DNA of 46,946 bases from contig JAEUPE010000053.1 in assembly GCA_016790435.1 (NCBI GenBank), forward strand, positions 1 through 46,946, given 5' to 3'. Origin of the DNA: Rubrivivax sp. (GTDB lineage: Bacteria > Pseudomonadota > Gammaproteobacteria > Burkholderiales > Burkholderiaceae_C). This document shows, in pieces, positions 1 to 9,800 of this stretch. Position 1 is the first letter of the stretch, and the number at the start of each line of letters is the position of its first letter. The notes under the pieces were generated by a model. It did not search any database. It was not told where the DNA came from and saw only the letters and a list, made by a program, of their open reading frames with translations. The translations under genes were made by a program, and so were the position numbers.

Positions 1-70
1 GTCTGAGCGAAACGAGCGCAGCGAGTGAAGCGAGTTGTTCGCGGGCCAGGAGCCCGAGCAGCGCAGGGGA

Positions 71-91
71 GTCGGGCCCCCAGGGCCCGAC
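71..91. terminator. Perfect 9-bp GC hairpin in the gene-free left edge
   Basis: GTCGGGCCC at 71-79 and GGGCCCGAC at 83-91 are perfect reverse complements around a 3-nt loop. The hairpin lies 123 bases past the stop of the minus-strand GGDEF-EAL gene and may end its transcript or one entering from the left. There is no T-run, so terminator function is an inference. I see no convincing gene in the rest of 1-213. Confidence 0.35.
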
Positions 92-213
92 CGCCGCAGC
101 TAAGCGCCGCGCCCTGCCCGCACAGCCCTTTGCCGCGCCGCCCTTGCCACGCCGTCCTTGCCACGCCAACCGGCAACGACCACAACGCCGTGACCCAGGG
201 GCCCGAGCGAGGC

Positions 214-2550
214 TCAGTGCAGCGAAGCCACCCGCGGCCGCTCGCCCGGCCACTGCCGCAGCAACTCGCTGAACTGCGCCAGTGGCCGCGGCGGTGCGGC
301 GAGGAAGCCCTGCATCTGCTCGCAGCCCGCCGCCGAGACAGCGGCCAGCTGCGGCGCCGTCTCCACGCCCTCGCATACCGTGCGCATGTGCAGCGTGCCG
401 GCCAGCCGGGAAAGCGTCTGCACGATGGCGCGCGCATCGTCCTTGACGAAGGTGTCACGCACGAAGTCGGGGTCGATCTTCAGCGTGTCGAACGGAAAGC
501 GGCGCAGACAGGCCAGCGACGATGGGCCGCTGCCGAAGTCGTCCAGCGCCACGCGCACGCCCAGGTCGCGCAGGGCCAGCAGGCGCTGCAGCGGCTCGGC
601 ATCGGCCTCGTCGAACAATGCCTCGGTCACCTCCAGCTCCAGCCGCGTCGGCGGCAGCCCGGTGTCGCGCAGCACCTCGCGCACGAAGTCGACGAAGCTC
701 GCCTGCCGCAGCTGCACCGGCGAGACGTTCACCGACACCGCCAGCCCCGGCAGCAGCCCGGCGGCCTCGGCGCAGGCGCGTTGCAGCGCGAAGCGGCCGA
801 GCGGCTCGATGAGGCCGCACTGCTCGGCGATGCCGATGAACTCGGCCGGGCCGACGGGGCCTAGCACCGGCGTGTCCCAGCGCAGCAACGCTTCGGCACC
901 AACGATGCGCCAGGTGGCGATGTCCACCTTGGGCTGCCAGTGCAGCGAGAGCTCGCCGCGCTGCAGCGCCTGCCCGAGGCCACGCTCGATGGCCAGGCGG
1001 CGGCGGTTGCGCTCGCCCAGCGTCGGCGCGAAGAACACCGGGTGGCCGCGCCCGGCCTCCTTGGCCGCATAGAGCGCCGTGTCGGCCTGCACGAAGAGCT
1101 CGTCGGCGGTGGTGCTGTCGGCGCCGAACGGCGCCACGCCCAGGCTCGTGCCGATGCGCAGGCGCCGGCCCTGCAGCTCGAAGGGCGTGGCGATCGCGCC
1201 CACCAGGCGCGCCGCCAGCGCCTCGGCGTCCTCGTGGCGGCCGCCGTGGCGCATCAGCACGGCGAACTCGTCGCCGCCCAGGCGCGCCACGAGGTCGCCC
1301 GGGCGCAGGCAGTCGCGCAGGCGCTGCGCCACGCCGCACAGCAGCTCGTCGCCGGCGGTGTGGCCGAGCGTGTCGTTGATGCCCTTGAAGTGGTCCAGGT
1401 CCAGCAGCAGCAATGCGCCGCGCCGCCCCTCGCGCAGGCAGCCGTCGAGCGCGTCGCGCAGCGTCAGGCGGTTGGCCAGGCCGGTGAGTGCATCGGTGTG
1501 CGCCAGGGCGTGCAGGCGCTGCTGGCCGAGCACGCGCTCGGTGACGTCGGCGAGCACACCGCGCCAGCCCTCGGCGGCGCCGTCGTCGCCGAAGATGCGC
1601 TTGGCGCGCAGCACGAGGTGGCGCTCGGCGCCCGCCACCGTGAGGCGCAGCGGCAGGTCGCGCACGCTGCGCAGGTCGGCCAGGGCACGGCGCAGCGCCT
1701 CGCGCCCGGGCTCGGCCACGTCGTCGAGCAGCTCCAGCAGCGGCCGGCCGACGAGCACGGCGTCGCCGCTGCCCAGCAGCTCGGCCAGGCGCGGCGAGGC
1801 GTGGACGAGCCGGCCGGGCGCGTCGGTCTGCCACAGGGCCTCGTCGGCGTGCTGCTCGAAGTCCTGCAGCAGCAGCGCCAGCATGCGCTGCTGGCGCGCC
1901 GTCTCGGCCTGCGAGCGCAGCAGCGCCAGGTGCTTGTGCCCGGCCGTGAGCGCGCCGAGCGCCAGCACGCTGGCGTAGAAAGCGATCATGAAGATGATGC
2001 CGGCGTGTGCCGGATTGCCCTCGATGAGCAGCGAACCCACGGCGGCGGCACTGTAGATGCCGAGGTAGGCCAGGCACGCCCGCGGCAGCGGGTTGAGCAG
2101 GAAAGCGCCCGCGCCCATCATGCCCGTCACGACGATGGCGATCTGCACCTGCTGGTGCGGCGCGGCACCCGGGAACCACGCCAGCGGCACCACCGCCCAC
2201 AGCGAGGCCAGCGCGCCCGCGTGCAGCGTGGCGCGGCGCACGGCACCGCGCGACACCGTCTCGGGCGCCTTGCCGCGGCCACGCCACCAGCCGCGCAACG
2301 CCACGGCGGCCATGCCGACCATCAGCGCCGCCCACACGACCATGCCGGCCGGCATAGCGGCCCCATCGGCCGAGAAGGCCCAGACGATGATGAGCGCGCA
2401 GCCCATGTTGGCCGCCATGACGGGCGGCGTGAGGCGCAGCACCGCGCCCAGCAGCGCCGCGCGCAGGCGGCCCGCGTCGGCGCCGGCGTCGTCGTAGAGG
2501 GGCGCCGAGGCGGCCAGCAGGCCAGGCAGCGAAGGGGAACCTTCGGTCAT
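214..2550 (-). CDS. Membrane-bound GGDEF-EAL (PAS) cyclic-di-GMP turnover protein
   Basis: This 778-aa protein probably makes and/or breaks cyclic-di-GMP at the inner membrane. About residues 30-220 form several hydrophobic segments (a MASE-like sensor). A PAS-like region (about 225-345) follows, then GGDEF (about 355-510) and EAL (about 525-770). The GGDEF motif near residue 425 is intact in ARLGGDEFAVL, with an RPGD inhibitory I-site exactly five residues before it. The EAL half keeps AEALLRW, NVSP, EVTEA, DDFGSG, LKID and CEGVE, so both halves look catalytically competent. The 106-bp gap to the next minus-strand gene suggests its own promoter. No clear Shine-Dalgarno sequence precedes the start. 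The input signal is not readable from the sequence. Confidence 0.93.
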   Translation of the reverse strand: MTEGSPSLPGLLAASAPLYDDAGADAGRLRAALLGAVLRLTPPVMAANMGCALIIVWAFSADGAAMPAGMVVWAALMVGMAAVALRGWWRGRGKAPETVSRGAVRRATLHAGALASLWAVVPLAWFPGAAPHQQVQIAIVVTGMMGAGAFLLNPLPRACLAYLGIYSAAAVGSLLIEGNPAHAGIIFMIAFYASVLALGALTAGHKHLALLRSQAETARQQRMLALLLQDFEQHADEALWQTDAPGRLVHASPRLAELLGSGDAVLVGRPLLELLDDVAEPGREALRRALADLRSVRDLPLRLTVAGAERHLVLRAKRIFGDDGAAEGWRGVLADVTERVLGQQRLHALAHTDALTGLANRLTLRDALDGCLREGRRGALLLLDLDHFKGINDTLGHTAGDELLCGVAQRLRDCLRPGDLVARLGGDEFAVLMRHGGRHEDAEALAARLVGAIATPFELQGRRLRIGTSLGVAPFGADSTTADELFVQADTALYAAKEAGRGHPVFFAPTLGERNRRRLAIERGLGQALQRGELSLHWQPKVDIATWRIVGAEALLRWDTPVLGPVGPAEFIGIAEQCGLIEPLGRFALQRACAEAAGLLPGLAVSVNVSPVQLRQASFVDFVREVLRDTGLPPTRLELEVTEALFDEADAEPLQRLLALRDLGVRVALDDFGSGPSSLACLRRFPFDTLKIDPDFVRDTFVKDDARAIVQTLSRLAGTLHMRTVCEGVETAPQLAAVSAAGCEQMQGFLAAPPRPLAQFSELLRQWPGERPRVASLH

Positions 2551-2656
2551 GTCGGCGCCGTCTTGTTGTTGCGGGCCATTCTTGCGCCCGCACTCGACCA
2601 GGGTCCCCCCTAGTGTCGGGGCGACCGGGACCCCGATGCGTGACCGAATGTCCGCT

Positions 2657-3721
2657 TCAGGCGCGCAGGGTGATGGTCACCAGCCGGCCGGCCGCCTCGG
2701 CCGCTTCGAAAGCTCCGGCCGTTGCGGCCGCCAGGCCCGGCGCACCGCCGGCTCGCGCCGCGGCGGCGCCGTTGCGAGGGCCGGTGGCGACGGGACGCCG
2801 GTGCACCCGGCCGCCGGCCAATTGCAGTTCTTCCCATCGCCCCGTGGTGTCGAGCAGCAGCCCCTTGGCGCGCAACACCCCCTGCGCGCGCAGAGCCTCG
2901 CCGAGCGCGGCCACGTCCACCGGCTCGGCGAAGCGGCGCGTGTGCGCGACGAAGCGGGCGGTGGCCCGCAGCGGACGCGGCGCGAAGGCCATGCCGGCGC
3001 CGTCACGGCCCCGGCTCGGCTCGAGCGCGGGGCCGAGAACGAGGTCGGACAAGCCGTCGTCGCTCTCGTCGGGCGCGGGCATCGGCAGGCAAGGCGCGTT
3101 GCAGCCAGTCTCGCGCAGCCACGCCGCCAAGGGCTGCAGCGCCAACGGCGGCTCGACCAGATCGGCCTTGCCCAGCAACAGCAGGTCGGCCTCCTGCAGC
3201 TGCCGGCGCACCGTGCTGCCCACGTAGCGCTCGCCCGCCTGCCGGCGCACGGCACCGGCGTCGGCGACGACGACGATGGCCTCCACCCGCACCTGCGGCA
3301 CCAGCGCCGCCGTGCGCGCCACGGCCGCGGGCAGGCCGACGCCGCTGGTCTCGATGAGCACGACATGCGGGCGCGGCTCGCGCGCCGCCACTTGCGCGAG
3401 GGCGCCCACGAGGTCGCCGCCGATGCTGCAGCACACGCATCCGCCGGCGAGGCTGAGCACCGCGCCCTCGGCGCCGACGATGAGGTCGGCGTCGATCGAG
3501 ACCTCGCCGAAGTCGTTGACGAGCACGGCGATGCGCAGCGGGCTTCGCTGCCCGGCCTCGCCGGCACCACTTGCCTCACAGGCCCCACCGGCCTCCTTCC
3601 CCTCGGCAGCCCGCCTCGCCGCATGGCGCAGCAGGCGGTTGACGAGCGTGGTCTTGCCCGCGCCGAGGTAGCCGCCGATCACCACCGTCGGCAGCGCGGC
3701 GGCGGTGGCGTCGCCGCTCAT
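2657..3721 (-). CDS. CobW/G3E-family GTPase (putative metallochaperone)
   Basis: This 354-aa protein belongs to the CobW/HypB/UreG/Zng group of GTPases, which deliver metals to client enzymes. The Walker A motif is GGYLGAGKTT near residue 12. The family CXCC metal-binding motif appears as GGCVCCS near residue 95. Switch-like ETSG and a K-D guanine-specificity element (GKADLV, for the usual NKxD) follow, then a CobW C-terminal domain from about residue 235. A Gly/Ala/Glu-rich loop sits between Walker A and the next strand. Its ATG overlaps the stop of the upstream amidohydrolase by 4 bases, so the two are probably translationally coupled. The metal (zinc or other) cannot be told from sequence. 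Confidence 0.9.
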   Translation of the reverse strand: MSGDATAAALPTVVIGGYLGAGKTTLVNRLLRHAARRAAEGKEAGGACEASGAGEAGQRSPLRIAVLVNDFGEVSIDADLIVGAEGAVLSLAGGCVCCSIGGDLVGALAQVAAREPRPHVVLIETSGVGLPAAVARTAALVPQVRVEAIVVVADAGAVRRQAGERYVGSTVRRQLQEADLLLLGKADLVEPPLALQPLAAWLRETGCNAPCLPMPAPDESDDGLSDLVLGPALEPSRGRDGAGMAFAPRPLRATARFVAHTRRFAEPVDVAALGEALRAQGVLRAKGLLLDTTGRWEELQLAGGRVHRRPVATGPRNGAAAARAGGAPGLAAATAGAFEAAEAAGRLVTITLRA

Positions 3722-5397
3722 CCGGCAGCGAAGACGCGGCCGCCCTGCACCGTGCCCCACACCGGCACGTCCTTCAAGTGCGCGGGCGGCACGGCCGTGG
3801 GGTCCTCGTCGAGCACGCAGAAGTCGGCGCGCTTGCCGCACTCGATGCTGCCGATCTCGCCGTCGAGCCCGAGCGAGCAGGCGGCGCCCAGCGTGATGGC
3901 AGAAAGCGCCTGCGGCACCGTGATGCGCTCGTGCTCGCCGAGCAGGAATCCGCTCGCCGTGAGCCGGTTGACGGCGCACCACGCGGTGAACAGCGGCGCC
4001 AGCGGCGTGATCGGCGCGTCGCTGTGGATGGCCAGCGGCACACCTTCGCGCAGCGCCGTCGCGGCCGCGTTCATGCGCGCGGCGCGCTCGGGGCCGACGG
4101 TCACGCGCCGGTGCTCGTCGCCCCAGTACCAGGTGTGGTTGGCGAACAGGTTGACGCTGGCACCAAGCGCGCGCATGCGGCGGAATTGCGCCGCGTTGGC
4201 GAGCTGCGCGTGCTGCAGCGTGAAGCGGTGGTCGCGGCGCGGCGCTTCGGCGAGCGCCTGCGCCAGGCAGTCGAGCGCCATCTCGGTGGCCTCGTCGCCG
4301 TTGGTGTGCGTGTGCACGAGCACGCCGGCGCGCAGCGCCTGCACGTAGCAGTCGCGCACCGTCTCCGGCGGCGTGTACCACAGCCCCTCGGGCGCGCCGT
4401 TGTAGTAGCCCGGCCAGAGCAGGCGGGCCGAGAAACCCTGAATCGAGCCGTCGGCGACGACCTTGATGGCGCCCAGGCGCACCTGGGCCGTGCTGCGTTC
4501 GCGCAGCGCCAGCGCGCGCGCCACGGCGTCGGCCGGGGTCAGGCCGATGAGGCGCAGGAAGGGCACCAGCCGCACCGGGTAGCCCGCTTCGCCGGTGACG
4601 CGCAGCAGCGTCTCCACTTCGGGCTCCTGCAGCGTCGCCGCGAGGTCGGTGGCGGTGGTCACGCCCGCGCGCACGGCCAGCTTGGCGAAGGCGCGCATGC
4701 CGCCCTCGTCGCCGGAGAGGAACTCGCGGCTCAGGCCGACGTGGCCGAGCACCGGCAACATGGCCTCGGGGCCCTTCAGCTCGCCGCTGGGCAGGCCGTC
4801 GGGGCCGAGCGGAAAGGCCGGGTGCTCGATGCCCTGGCGCAGGAAGCCCGCGCGCTGCAGCGCCACCGTGTTGACGTTGAGGATGTGGCCGCTCGCGTGC
4901 ATCACCGCCACCGGGCGCGAGGCGCTGACGCGGTCGAGGTCGGCGCGCACGCAGCGACGGTTGTCGAAGTAGATGGGGTCGAAGCCCCAGCCGACCGCCG
5001 GCGCCTCGGCATCGCTCAACGCGACGGCGGCGCGCGCGAGCGCGTCGACGACGGCATCGAGCGACTTCGCGCCCGGCCACAGGCGCCCATCGGGGTCGCG
5101 CGCGTCGAAGAAGCCGGTGTAGGTGTAGCGCCACAGCGTGCCGGCCATGAGGTGGCTGTGACCCTCGACGAGGCCCGGCATCAGCACGCGGCCGGCGAAG
5201 CGGTCGTCCAGCTCGTGGTCGCCCCAAGCCACCAGCTCGGGCAACGAACCGACGCCGAGGATGCGGCCGTCGCGCACGGCCACGTGCGTGGCCTCGGGAC
5301 GCGCCGGGTTCATGGTCAGGATCCGGCGCGCGGCGTAGATCGTGGTGGTGGCAGCGGTGGTGCGCAGGTCAGCGCTCGGTCGGGGTTGGCTCGGCAT
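3718..5397 (-). CDS. YtcJ-like metal-dependent amidohydrolase (amidohydrolase family 3)
   Basis: This 559-aa member of the amidohydrolase superfamily hydrolyses an unknown amide or imide, usually with divalent metal. The N-terminal beta-sandwich strand has TIYAARRILTMNP. The metal-binding GHSH follows near residues 78-82 in PGLVEGHSHLMAG. Further motifs are the barrel His in HTHTNGDEAT, LQHAQL, and IHSDAPITPL with the late Asp typical of YtcJ enzymes. I chose the ATG at 5397. An in-frame ATG lies four codons upstream (5409), and neither has a strong Shine-Dalgarno. The reading frame stays open to 5565, but that would overlap the divergent lipoprotein gene. The overlapping CobW gene suggests metal delivery to this enzyme. 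Confidence 0.87.
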   Translation of the reverse strand: MPSQPRPSADLRTTAATTTIYAARRILTMNPARPEATHVAVRDGRILGVGSLPELVAWGDHELDDRFAGRVLMPGLVEGHSHLMAGTLWRYTYTGFFDARDPDGRLWPGAKSLDAVVDALARAAVALSDAEAPAVGWGFDPIYFDNRRCVRADLDRVSASRPVAVMHASGHILNVNTVALQRAGFLRQGIEHPAFPLGPDGLPSGELKGPEAMLPVLGHVGLSREFLSGDEGGMRAFAKLAVRAGVTTATDLAATLQEPEVETLLRVTGEAGYPVRLVPFLRLIGLTPADAVARALALRERSTAQVRLGAIKVVADGSIQGFSARLLWPGYYNGAPEGLWYTPPETVRDCYVQALRAGVLVHTHTNGDEATEMALDCLAQALAEAPRRDHRFTLQHAQLANAAQFRRMRALGASVNLFANHTWYWGDEHRRVTVGPERAARMNAAATALREGVPLAIHSDAPITPLAPLFTAWCAVNRLTASGFLLGEHERITVPQALSAITLGAACSLGLDGEIGSIECGKRADFCVLDEDPTAVPPAHLKDVPVWGTVQGGRVFAAG

Positions 5398-5505
5398 GGT
5401 GCCGAGCATGACGGGTCGATGCGGTCGCGGGCAATCCGGATTGGCCACAGGGGTCGGCCAGGGCGGCCGAAGGCCGCGGGGCCGCGCGGCCCTGGGATGC
5501 CTCGA

Positions 5506-5534
5506 TTGATCTTTGCGGCGCGGCGCCGTAGGCT
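5506..5534 (+). promoter_or_regulatory. Sigma-70-like promoter for the DUF1080 lipoprotein gene
   Basis: TTGATC (5506-5511) and TAGGCT (5529-5534) are separated by 17 bases. The start site would fall near 5541, ahead of an AAGGAG ribosome site at 5548-5553. This is a weak-consensus call by eye. Confidence 0.4.
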
Positions 5535-5559
5535 GCCCGTTGAACCCAAGGAGACCCCC

Positions 5560-6180
5560 ATGCAAAGAAGGACGACCCTCACCACCCTTGCTTGCGCAGC
5601 CGCCGCAGTGGCGCTCGCCGGCTGTGCCTCGCCCGGCGCCGACGCGAGCTGGATGACGCTGATCGACGGCGACAAGGGCCTCGAGAACTTCAACCGCATC
5701 GGCGACGCGAACTGGCGCGCCGAAGGCGGCGCCATCGTCGCCGACCAGGGCAAGGGTGGCTTCCTCGTGACGAAGGCGTCCTACAAGGACTTCGCCATCC
5801 GCGCCGAGTTCTGGGCCGCCACCGACACGAACAGCGGCATCTTCATGCGCGCGTCCGACCCCAACAAGATCGGCGCCGACAGTTCGTACGAAGTGAACAT
5901 CTGGGACATCCGACCTGACCCGAAGTACGGTACCGGCGGCATCGTCGACTTCGCGGCGGTGCCCGTGCCGCCCGTGTTCAAGGCGGGCGGGAAGTGGAAC
6001 ACCTACGAGATCGAGGCTCGGGGGGCCGAGGTCACCGTCAAGCTCAACGGCCAGCAGACCGTGAAGATGAACAACGGCAAGTTCGCGAGCGGGCCGTTCG
6101 CGCTGCAGTATGGGCCGGGCGTGCAGGGGGTGACGGGGGGGCCGATCAAGTGGAGGAAGGTGCAGGTCAAGGCGCTGTAG
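5560..6180 (+). CDS. DUF1080 / 3-keto-disaccharide hydrolase-like lipoprotein
   Basis: This 206-aa exported lipoprotein has a basic N-terminus, a hydrophobic stretch and a lipobox (LAGC, Cys22). The mature part is one DUF1080 (3-keto-disaccharide hydrolase-type, concanavalin-like) domain. Signs are a WMTLIDGD opening, GFLVTKASYKDF, the SGIFMRA motif, YEVNIWD and a closing IKWRKVQVK strand. The family is linked to glycoside or glycan processing, but the substrate here is unknown. The start is fixed by AAGGAG six bases before the ATG. It is divergent from the amidohydrolase gene and appears monocistronic, because gene-free repeat DNA follows. Confidence 0.88.
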   Translation: MQRRTTLTTLACAAAAVALAGCASPGADASWMTLIDGDKGLENFNRIGDANWRAEGGAIVADQGKGGFLVTKASYKDFAIRAEFWAATDTNSGIFMRASDPNKIGADSSYEVNIWDIRPDPKYGTGGIVDFAAVPVPPVFKAGGKWNTYEIEARGAEVTVKLNGQQTVKMNNGKFASGPFALQYGPGVQGVTGGPIKWRKVQVKAL

Positions 6181-6229
6181 CCGGCGAGCCCGGCCTGGCT
6201 CGGCTGCAGCGCGCCTCGGAATTGAGTGC

Positions 6230-6733
6230 TGACTCGAGGTCGGCCGGGTCTCGGCCCGGCAGCCGAGTCACTTTCATTTGCTGGCCCAAATGAAAGTAAC
6301 CAAAGCAAAGGGCCTGATGTCCTGCAAGAACTGATTGCCTGCGGACGCGGGCCTCAGTTTGGCCAGCGCGCTCCGGCCACAAGAACAGCTGCGTCTACCC
6401 GTTGCACCGCTGCGGCTCGGACCGACAACTCGTCTTCAACTGCGGCTCGCTACGCATCGCCTTGGCCATGCAGCTCTTTGCTGTCTCGTTGTCTTTGGGG
6501 TTGCAGCGATGCGCAGCGAGCCTTGGTCCCGAGCGAGCGGAATGGGGTGCGCACCCGAAGAACAGTAGGTCGCATGAATCTTCTGTCCGAAGCGAGACGG
6601 CCAAACTGAGGTCCGCATCCGCAGGCAATCCATCGCATCAGGACATCAGGCCCTTTGCTTTGGTTACTTTCATTTGGGCCCGCAAATGAAAGTGACTCGG
6701 CTGCCGGGCCGAGACCCGGCCGACCTCGAGTCA
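6230..6733. repeat. Long inverted repeat: 135-bp arms, 234-bp centre, nested hairpins
   Basis: Bases 6230-6364 and 6599-6733 are near-identical reverse complements over about 135 bp with few mismatches. Each arm carries its own hairpin. ACTTTCATTTG and CAAATGAAAGT flank a 6-nt loop at 6270-6297 and again at 6666-6693. The centre (6365-6598) has open frames on both strands that I do not believe are genes. No transposase, target-site duplication or gene is visible. This accounts for most of the 664-base stretch between the lipoprotein and the oxidoreductase gene. It resembles non-coding interspersed elements of Burkholderiales genomes. That comparison is from memory and unchecked. Confidence 0.85.
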
Positions 6734-6817
6734 ACAGCCGACGCCGAAGCGCCCCGACCGCCGGGCCGAGCCCCGGCCGACGTCGAGTCAGCAGTCGACT
6801 CCGAAGCGCTCCGCCCG
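6704..6817. repeat. Two tandem copies of a 57-bp unit
   Basis: The unit starting CCGGGCCGAG at 6704 recurs at 6761 with period 57 and a few substitutions. A degenerate partial third copy starts near 6818. The first copy overlaps the end of the right arm of the long inverted repeat. The array lies just past the stop of the minus-strand oxidoreductase gene. Confidence 0.75.
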
Positions 6818-6844
6818 CCGGCGCGGAGACCCGACAAGCTCCCG

Positions 6845-9800
6845 TCAAGCCGCCCGGGCCACCCGCACCGCGACCGGTTCGTCAGCCCACTGCCCGGCAA
6901 GTCCCTCCCACACCGCGACGGCCTCGCGCAAGTGCCGCTCCTTCACATGCCCGAACCCGCGGATCTGCTCCGGCACCGCAGCCACCTGCACCGCTAGCGC
7001 CAGCCGTTCCCGGCTGAGCCCGCCGAGCAGTGAGTCGATGCGCCGCTCGTAGTCATCGACCAGTGCCCGCTCGGCGCGCCGCTCTTCCGTGCGCCCGAAG
7101 ACGTCGAACGCCCCGCCACGCAGGAAGCGCAGCCGCGCCAGCCAGCCCATGGCGGTGAGCATCCATGGGCCGTACTCCTGCTTCTTCAACTGCCCCGTCT
7201 CCGCATCGCGCTTCGCGAACAAGGGCGGCGCGAGGTTGAAACGCAGCTCGCGCACACCGTCGAACTCGGCCTGAAGCCGCTGCCGGAATTCGGGCCGGCT
7301 GTACAGGCGCGCCACTTCGTACTCGTCCTTGTAGGCCATGAGCTTGGCGAAGTAGCGCGCCACGGCCAGGCTCAGTTCGCCTTCCGAGCCCGCCGCCCGC
7401 CGTTCCGCCTCGCGCACGCGCTGCACGAGGGCGGCATAGCGCGCCGCATAGGCCGCGTCCTGGTAGTCGCTGAGCAGGCGGGTTCGTTCGGCGATCACCT
7501 CGTCGAGCGTCTGCGCCACCGCCGGCGTCGCGCTGCGCAGCGAACTCGACTGCGCACCGAGCAGCCGCCCGATGGCGGCGGCGTCGTGCACCGCGAGCCG
7601 CCCGTACTGCAGCGCCCGCAGGTTGGCCTCGACCTGCACGCCATTGAGCTCGAGCGCCCGCTGCACGGCGGCCAGCGACAACGGCAGCCAGCCAAGCTGC
7701 ATCGCGGCGCCGACGAGCAGGAAATTGGTGTAGACCGCGTCGCCCATCAGCGCCGTCGCCAGGCCCGTGGCGTCGAGGTAGTGCACACGGTCGGCGCCGC
7801 CCGAGCCGGCCTTGTCCGCCGCACCGAGCTTCTCGTTCACTTTGCGCGCCAGCAGGCCGAAGTCGATCTTCGCGTCCGGGTTCATCGTCAGCGCCGCGGT
7901 CGGCTGCACGCGGTGGTTGCCGATGAAGCGCGAGCGCGCCGGGTCGAGCGTGCGGAAGGATTCCTCCTGCAGCGCCGCCACCATGTCGAAGCCGAGCACG
8001 AGCGCGGCATCGCCCAGGCCCAGCCGGTGCGTGCGCAACGCCGCCGTCGCGGGTGCCACCTGCAGGTGGCTGTAGACGGCACCGTTCTTCTGCGACAGGC
8101 CCGTCATGTCGTAGGTGCTCGCCGCCTTGCCCTCCAAGTGCGCGGCCATCGCGAGCACCGCGCCCACGGTGATGACGCCGGTGCCGCCGATGCCGGGAAT
8201 CATCACGCCGAAGGCCTCGTCGCGCGACTCGCCGCCGAACGCGGCCACGGCGGGTTCGGGCAGCTGCGCGAACAACGCCTCGGGCGCCTCGGTCAGCTTG
8301 GCGCGGCGCGGCTTGCCGCCCTCCACCGTCACGAACGAGGGGCAGAAGCCCTTCACGCACGAGTAGTCCTTGTTGCAGGTGCTCTGGTTGATGGCGCGCT
8401 TGCGTCCGAGCGTCGTCTCCTTGGGCTCGATGCTCACGCACGAGCTCTGCGTGGAGCAGTCGCCGCAGCCCTCGCACACGGCGTCGTAGATGAACATGCG
8501 GCGGTCGGGGTCGGGGAAGGCGCCCTTCTTGCGGCGGCGGCGCTTCTCGGCGGCGCAGGTCTGCTCGTACAGCAGCACGGTGCATCCCGGCGTGTCGCGC
8601 AGTTCGCGCTGCACGGCGTCGAGGCGGTCGCGGTGTTCGACGCGCACGCCGGCCGGCCACGCCGTGCCTTCGTGCCGCGTGGTGTCGTCGGTGACGACCA
8701 CCAGTTTCTGCACCCCCTCGGCCAGCACCTGGTGCGCGATGGCCACCGGCGAGATGGGGCCGTCGATCGGCTGGCCGCCGGTCATCGCGACGGCATCGTT
8801 GTAGAGGATCTTGTAGGTGATGTTGGCGCCGCTGGAGGCCGCGAGACGGATGGCGAGCAGCCCCGAGTGGTAGTAGGTGCCATCGCCCAGGTTCTGGAAG
8901 ATGTGCGGGCGCGTCGTGTAGCGGTGCAGCCCCACCCAGTTGGCGCCCTCGCCGCCCATCTGCGTGGGCAGCATCGTGCCCGGGCGGAACACGGCCATGC
9001 CGTGGCAGCCGATGCCGGCGAGCGCCTTGCTGCCCTCGGGCAGGCGGGTGCTGGTGTTGTGCGGGCAGCCGCTGCAGAAGAACGGCGTGCGCCGCACGTC
9101 GGCCGGCGAAGCGACGGCCATCAGCACGCGCTGGCACGAGCGAGCGGCTTCGAGCCGCTGCTGCAGCGCGTCGTCCCACAGGCCGTTGGCCTGCAGCCGC
9201 GCGGCGATCACCTGCGCCAGGTCGAGCGCCTCGAAGCCGACGTCGCTGTTGAGCAGCGGCGCGCCGGACTCGTCGGCCTTGCCGGTGATGCGCGGCCGCT
9301 CGGCGTGGTTGTAGAGGATGGCCGCGGCCTGCGGCTCGACGAACGCCGCCTTGTCCTCGACGAAGAAGAGCTCCTTCTTGCCGGCGGCGAACTCGGCCAG
9401 GCCCTCGGGCTCCAGCGGCCACAGCAGCCCGACCTTGTAGACGGCCAGCCCGACGGCGCGCGCGCGCGCCTCGCCGTCGAGGCCCAGGAAGCGCAGCGCC
9501 GCGCGCACCTCGTGCCAGGTCTTGCCGGCCGCGACGATGCCCAGGCGCGCCGTGCCGCCCGGGGCCGCGTCGCCGAGCATCACGCGGTCGATGCGGTTGG
9601 CGCGCGCGAAGCGCTGCACCAGCGGCAGCTTGTAGCGCCGCAGGATCATCTCGTCGGCCGCCGGCGTGAAGGTGCCGCGGTAGTGGATGCCCTCGGGCGG
9701 CACCGCGCCCGGCCCCTTCTCGGGCCGCTCGATCTTCATCGAGGCCGCATCGAGATCGCAGGTCATCGCCTGCTCCACCGTCTCGTTGACGACCTTGAAG

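Noticed and set aside
940-2613. Long plus-strand open frame opposite the GGDEF-EAL gene
   Set aside because: His/Gln/Arg/Ala-rich antisense reading caused by high GC. It has no domain, and the minus strand has complete GGDEF and EAL motifs.
5398-5565. Longer N-terminus for the YtcJ-like amidohydrolase
   Set aside because: It would overlap the promoter and start of the divergent lipoprotein gene, and the added residues are Arg/Pro-rich without family similarity.
6365-6598. Small ORFs in the centre of the long inverted repeat
   Set aside because: Open frames exist on both strands with Ser/Arg/Cys-rich, non-domain content. I treat them as non-coding parts of an interspersed repeat.
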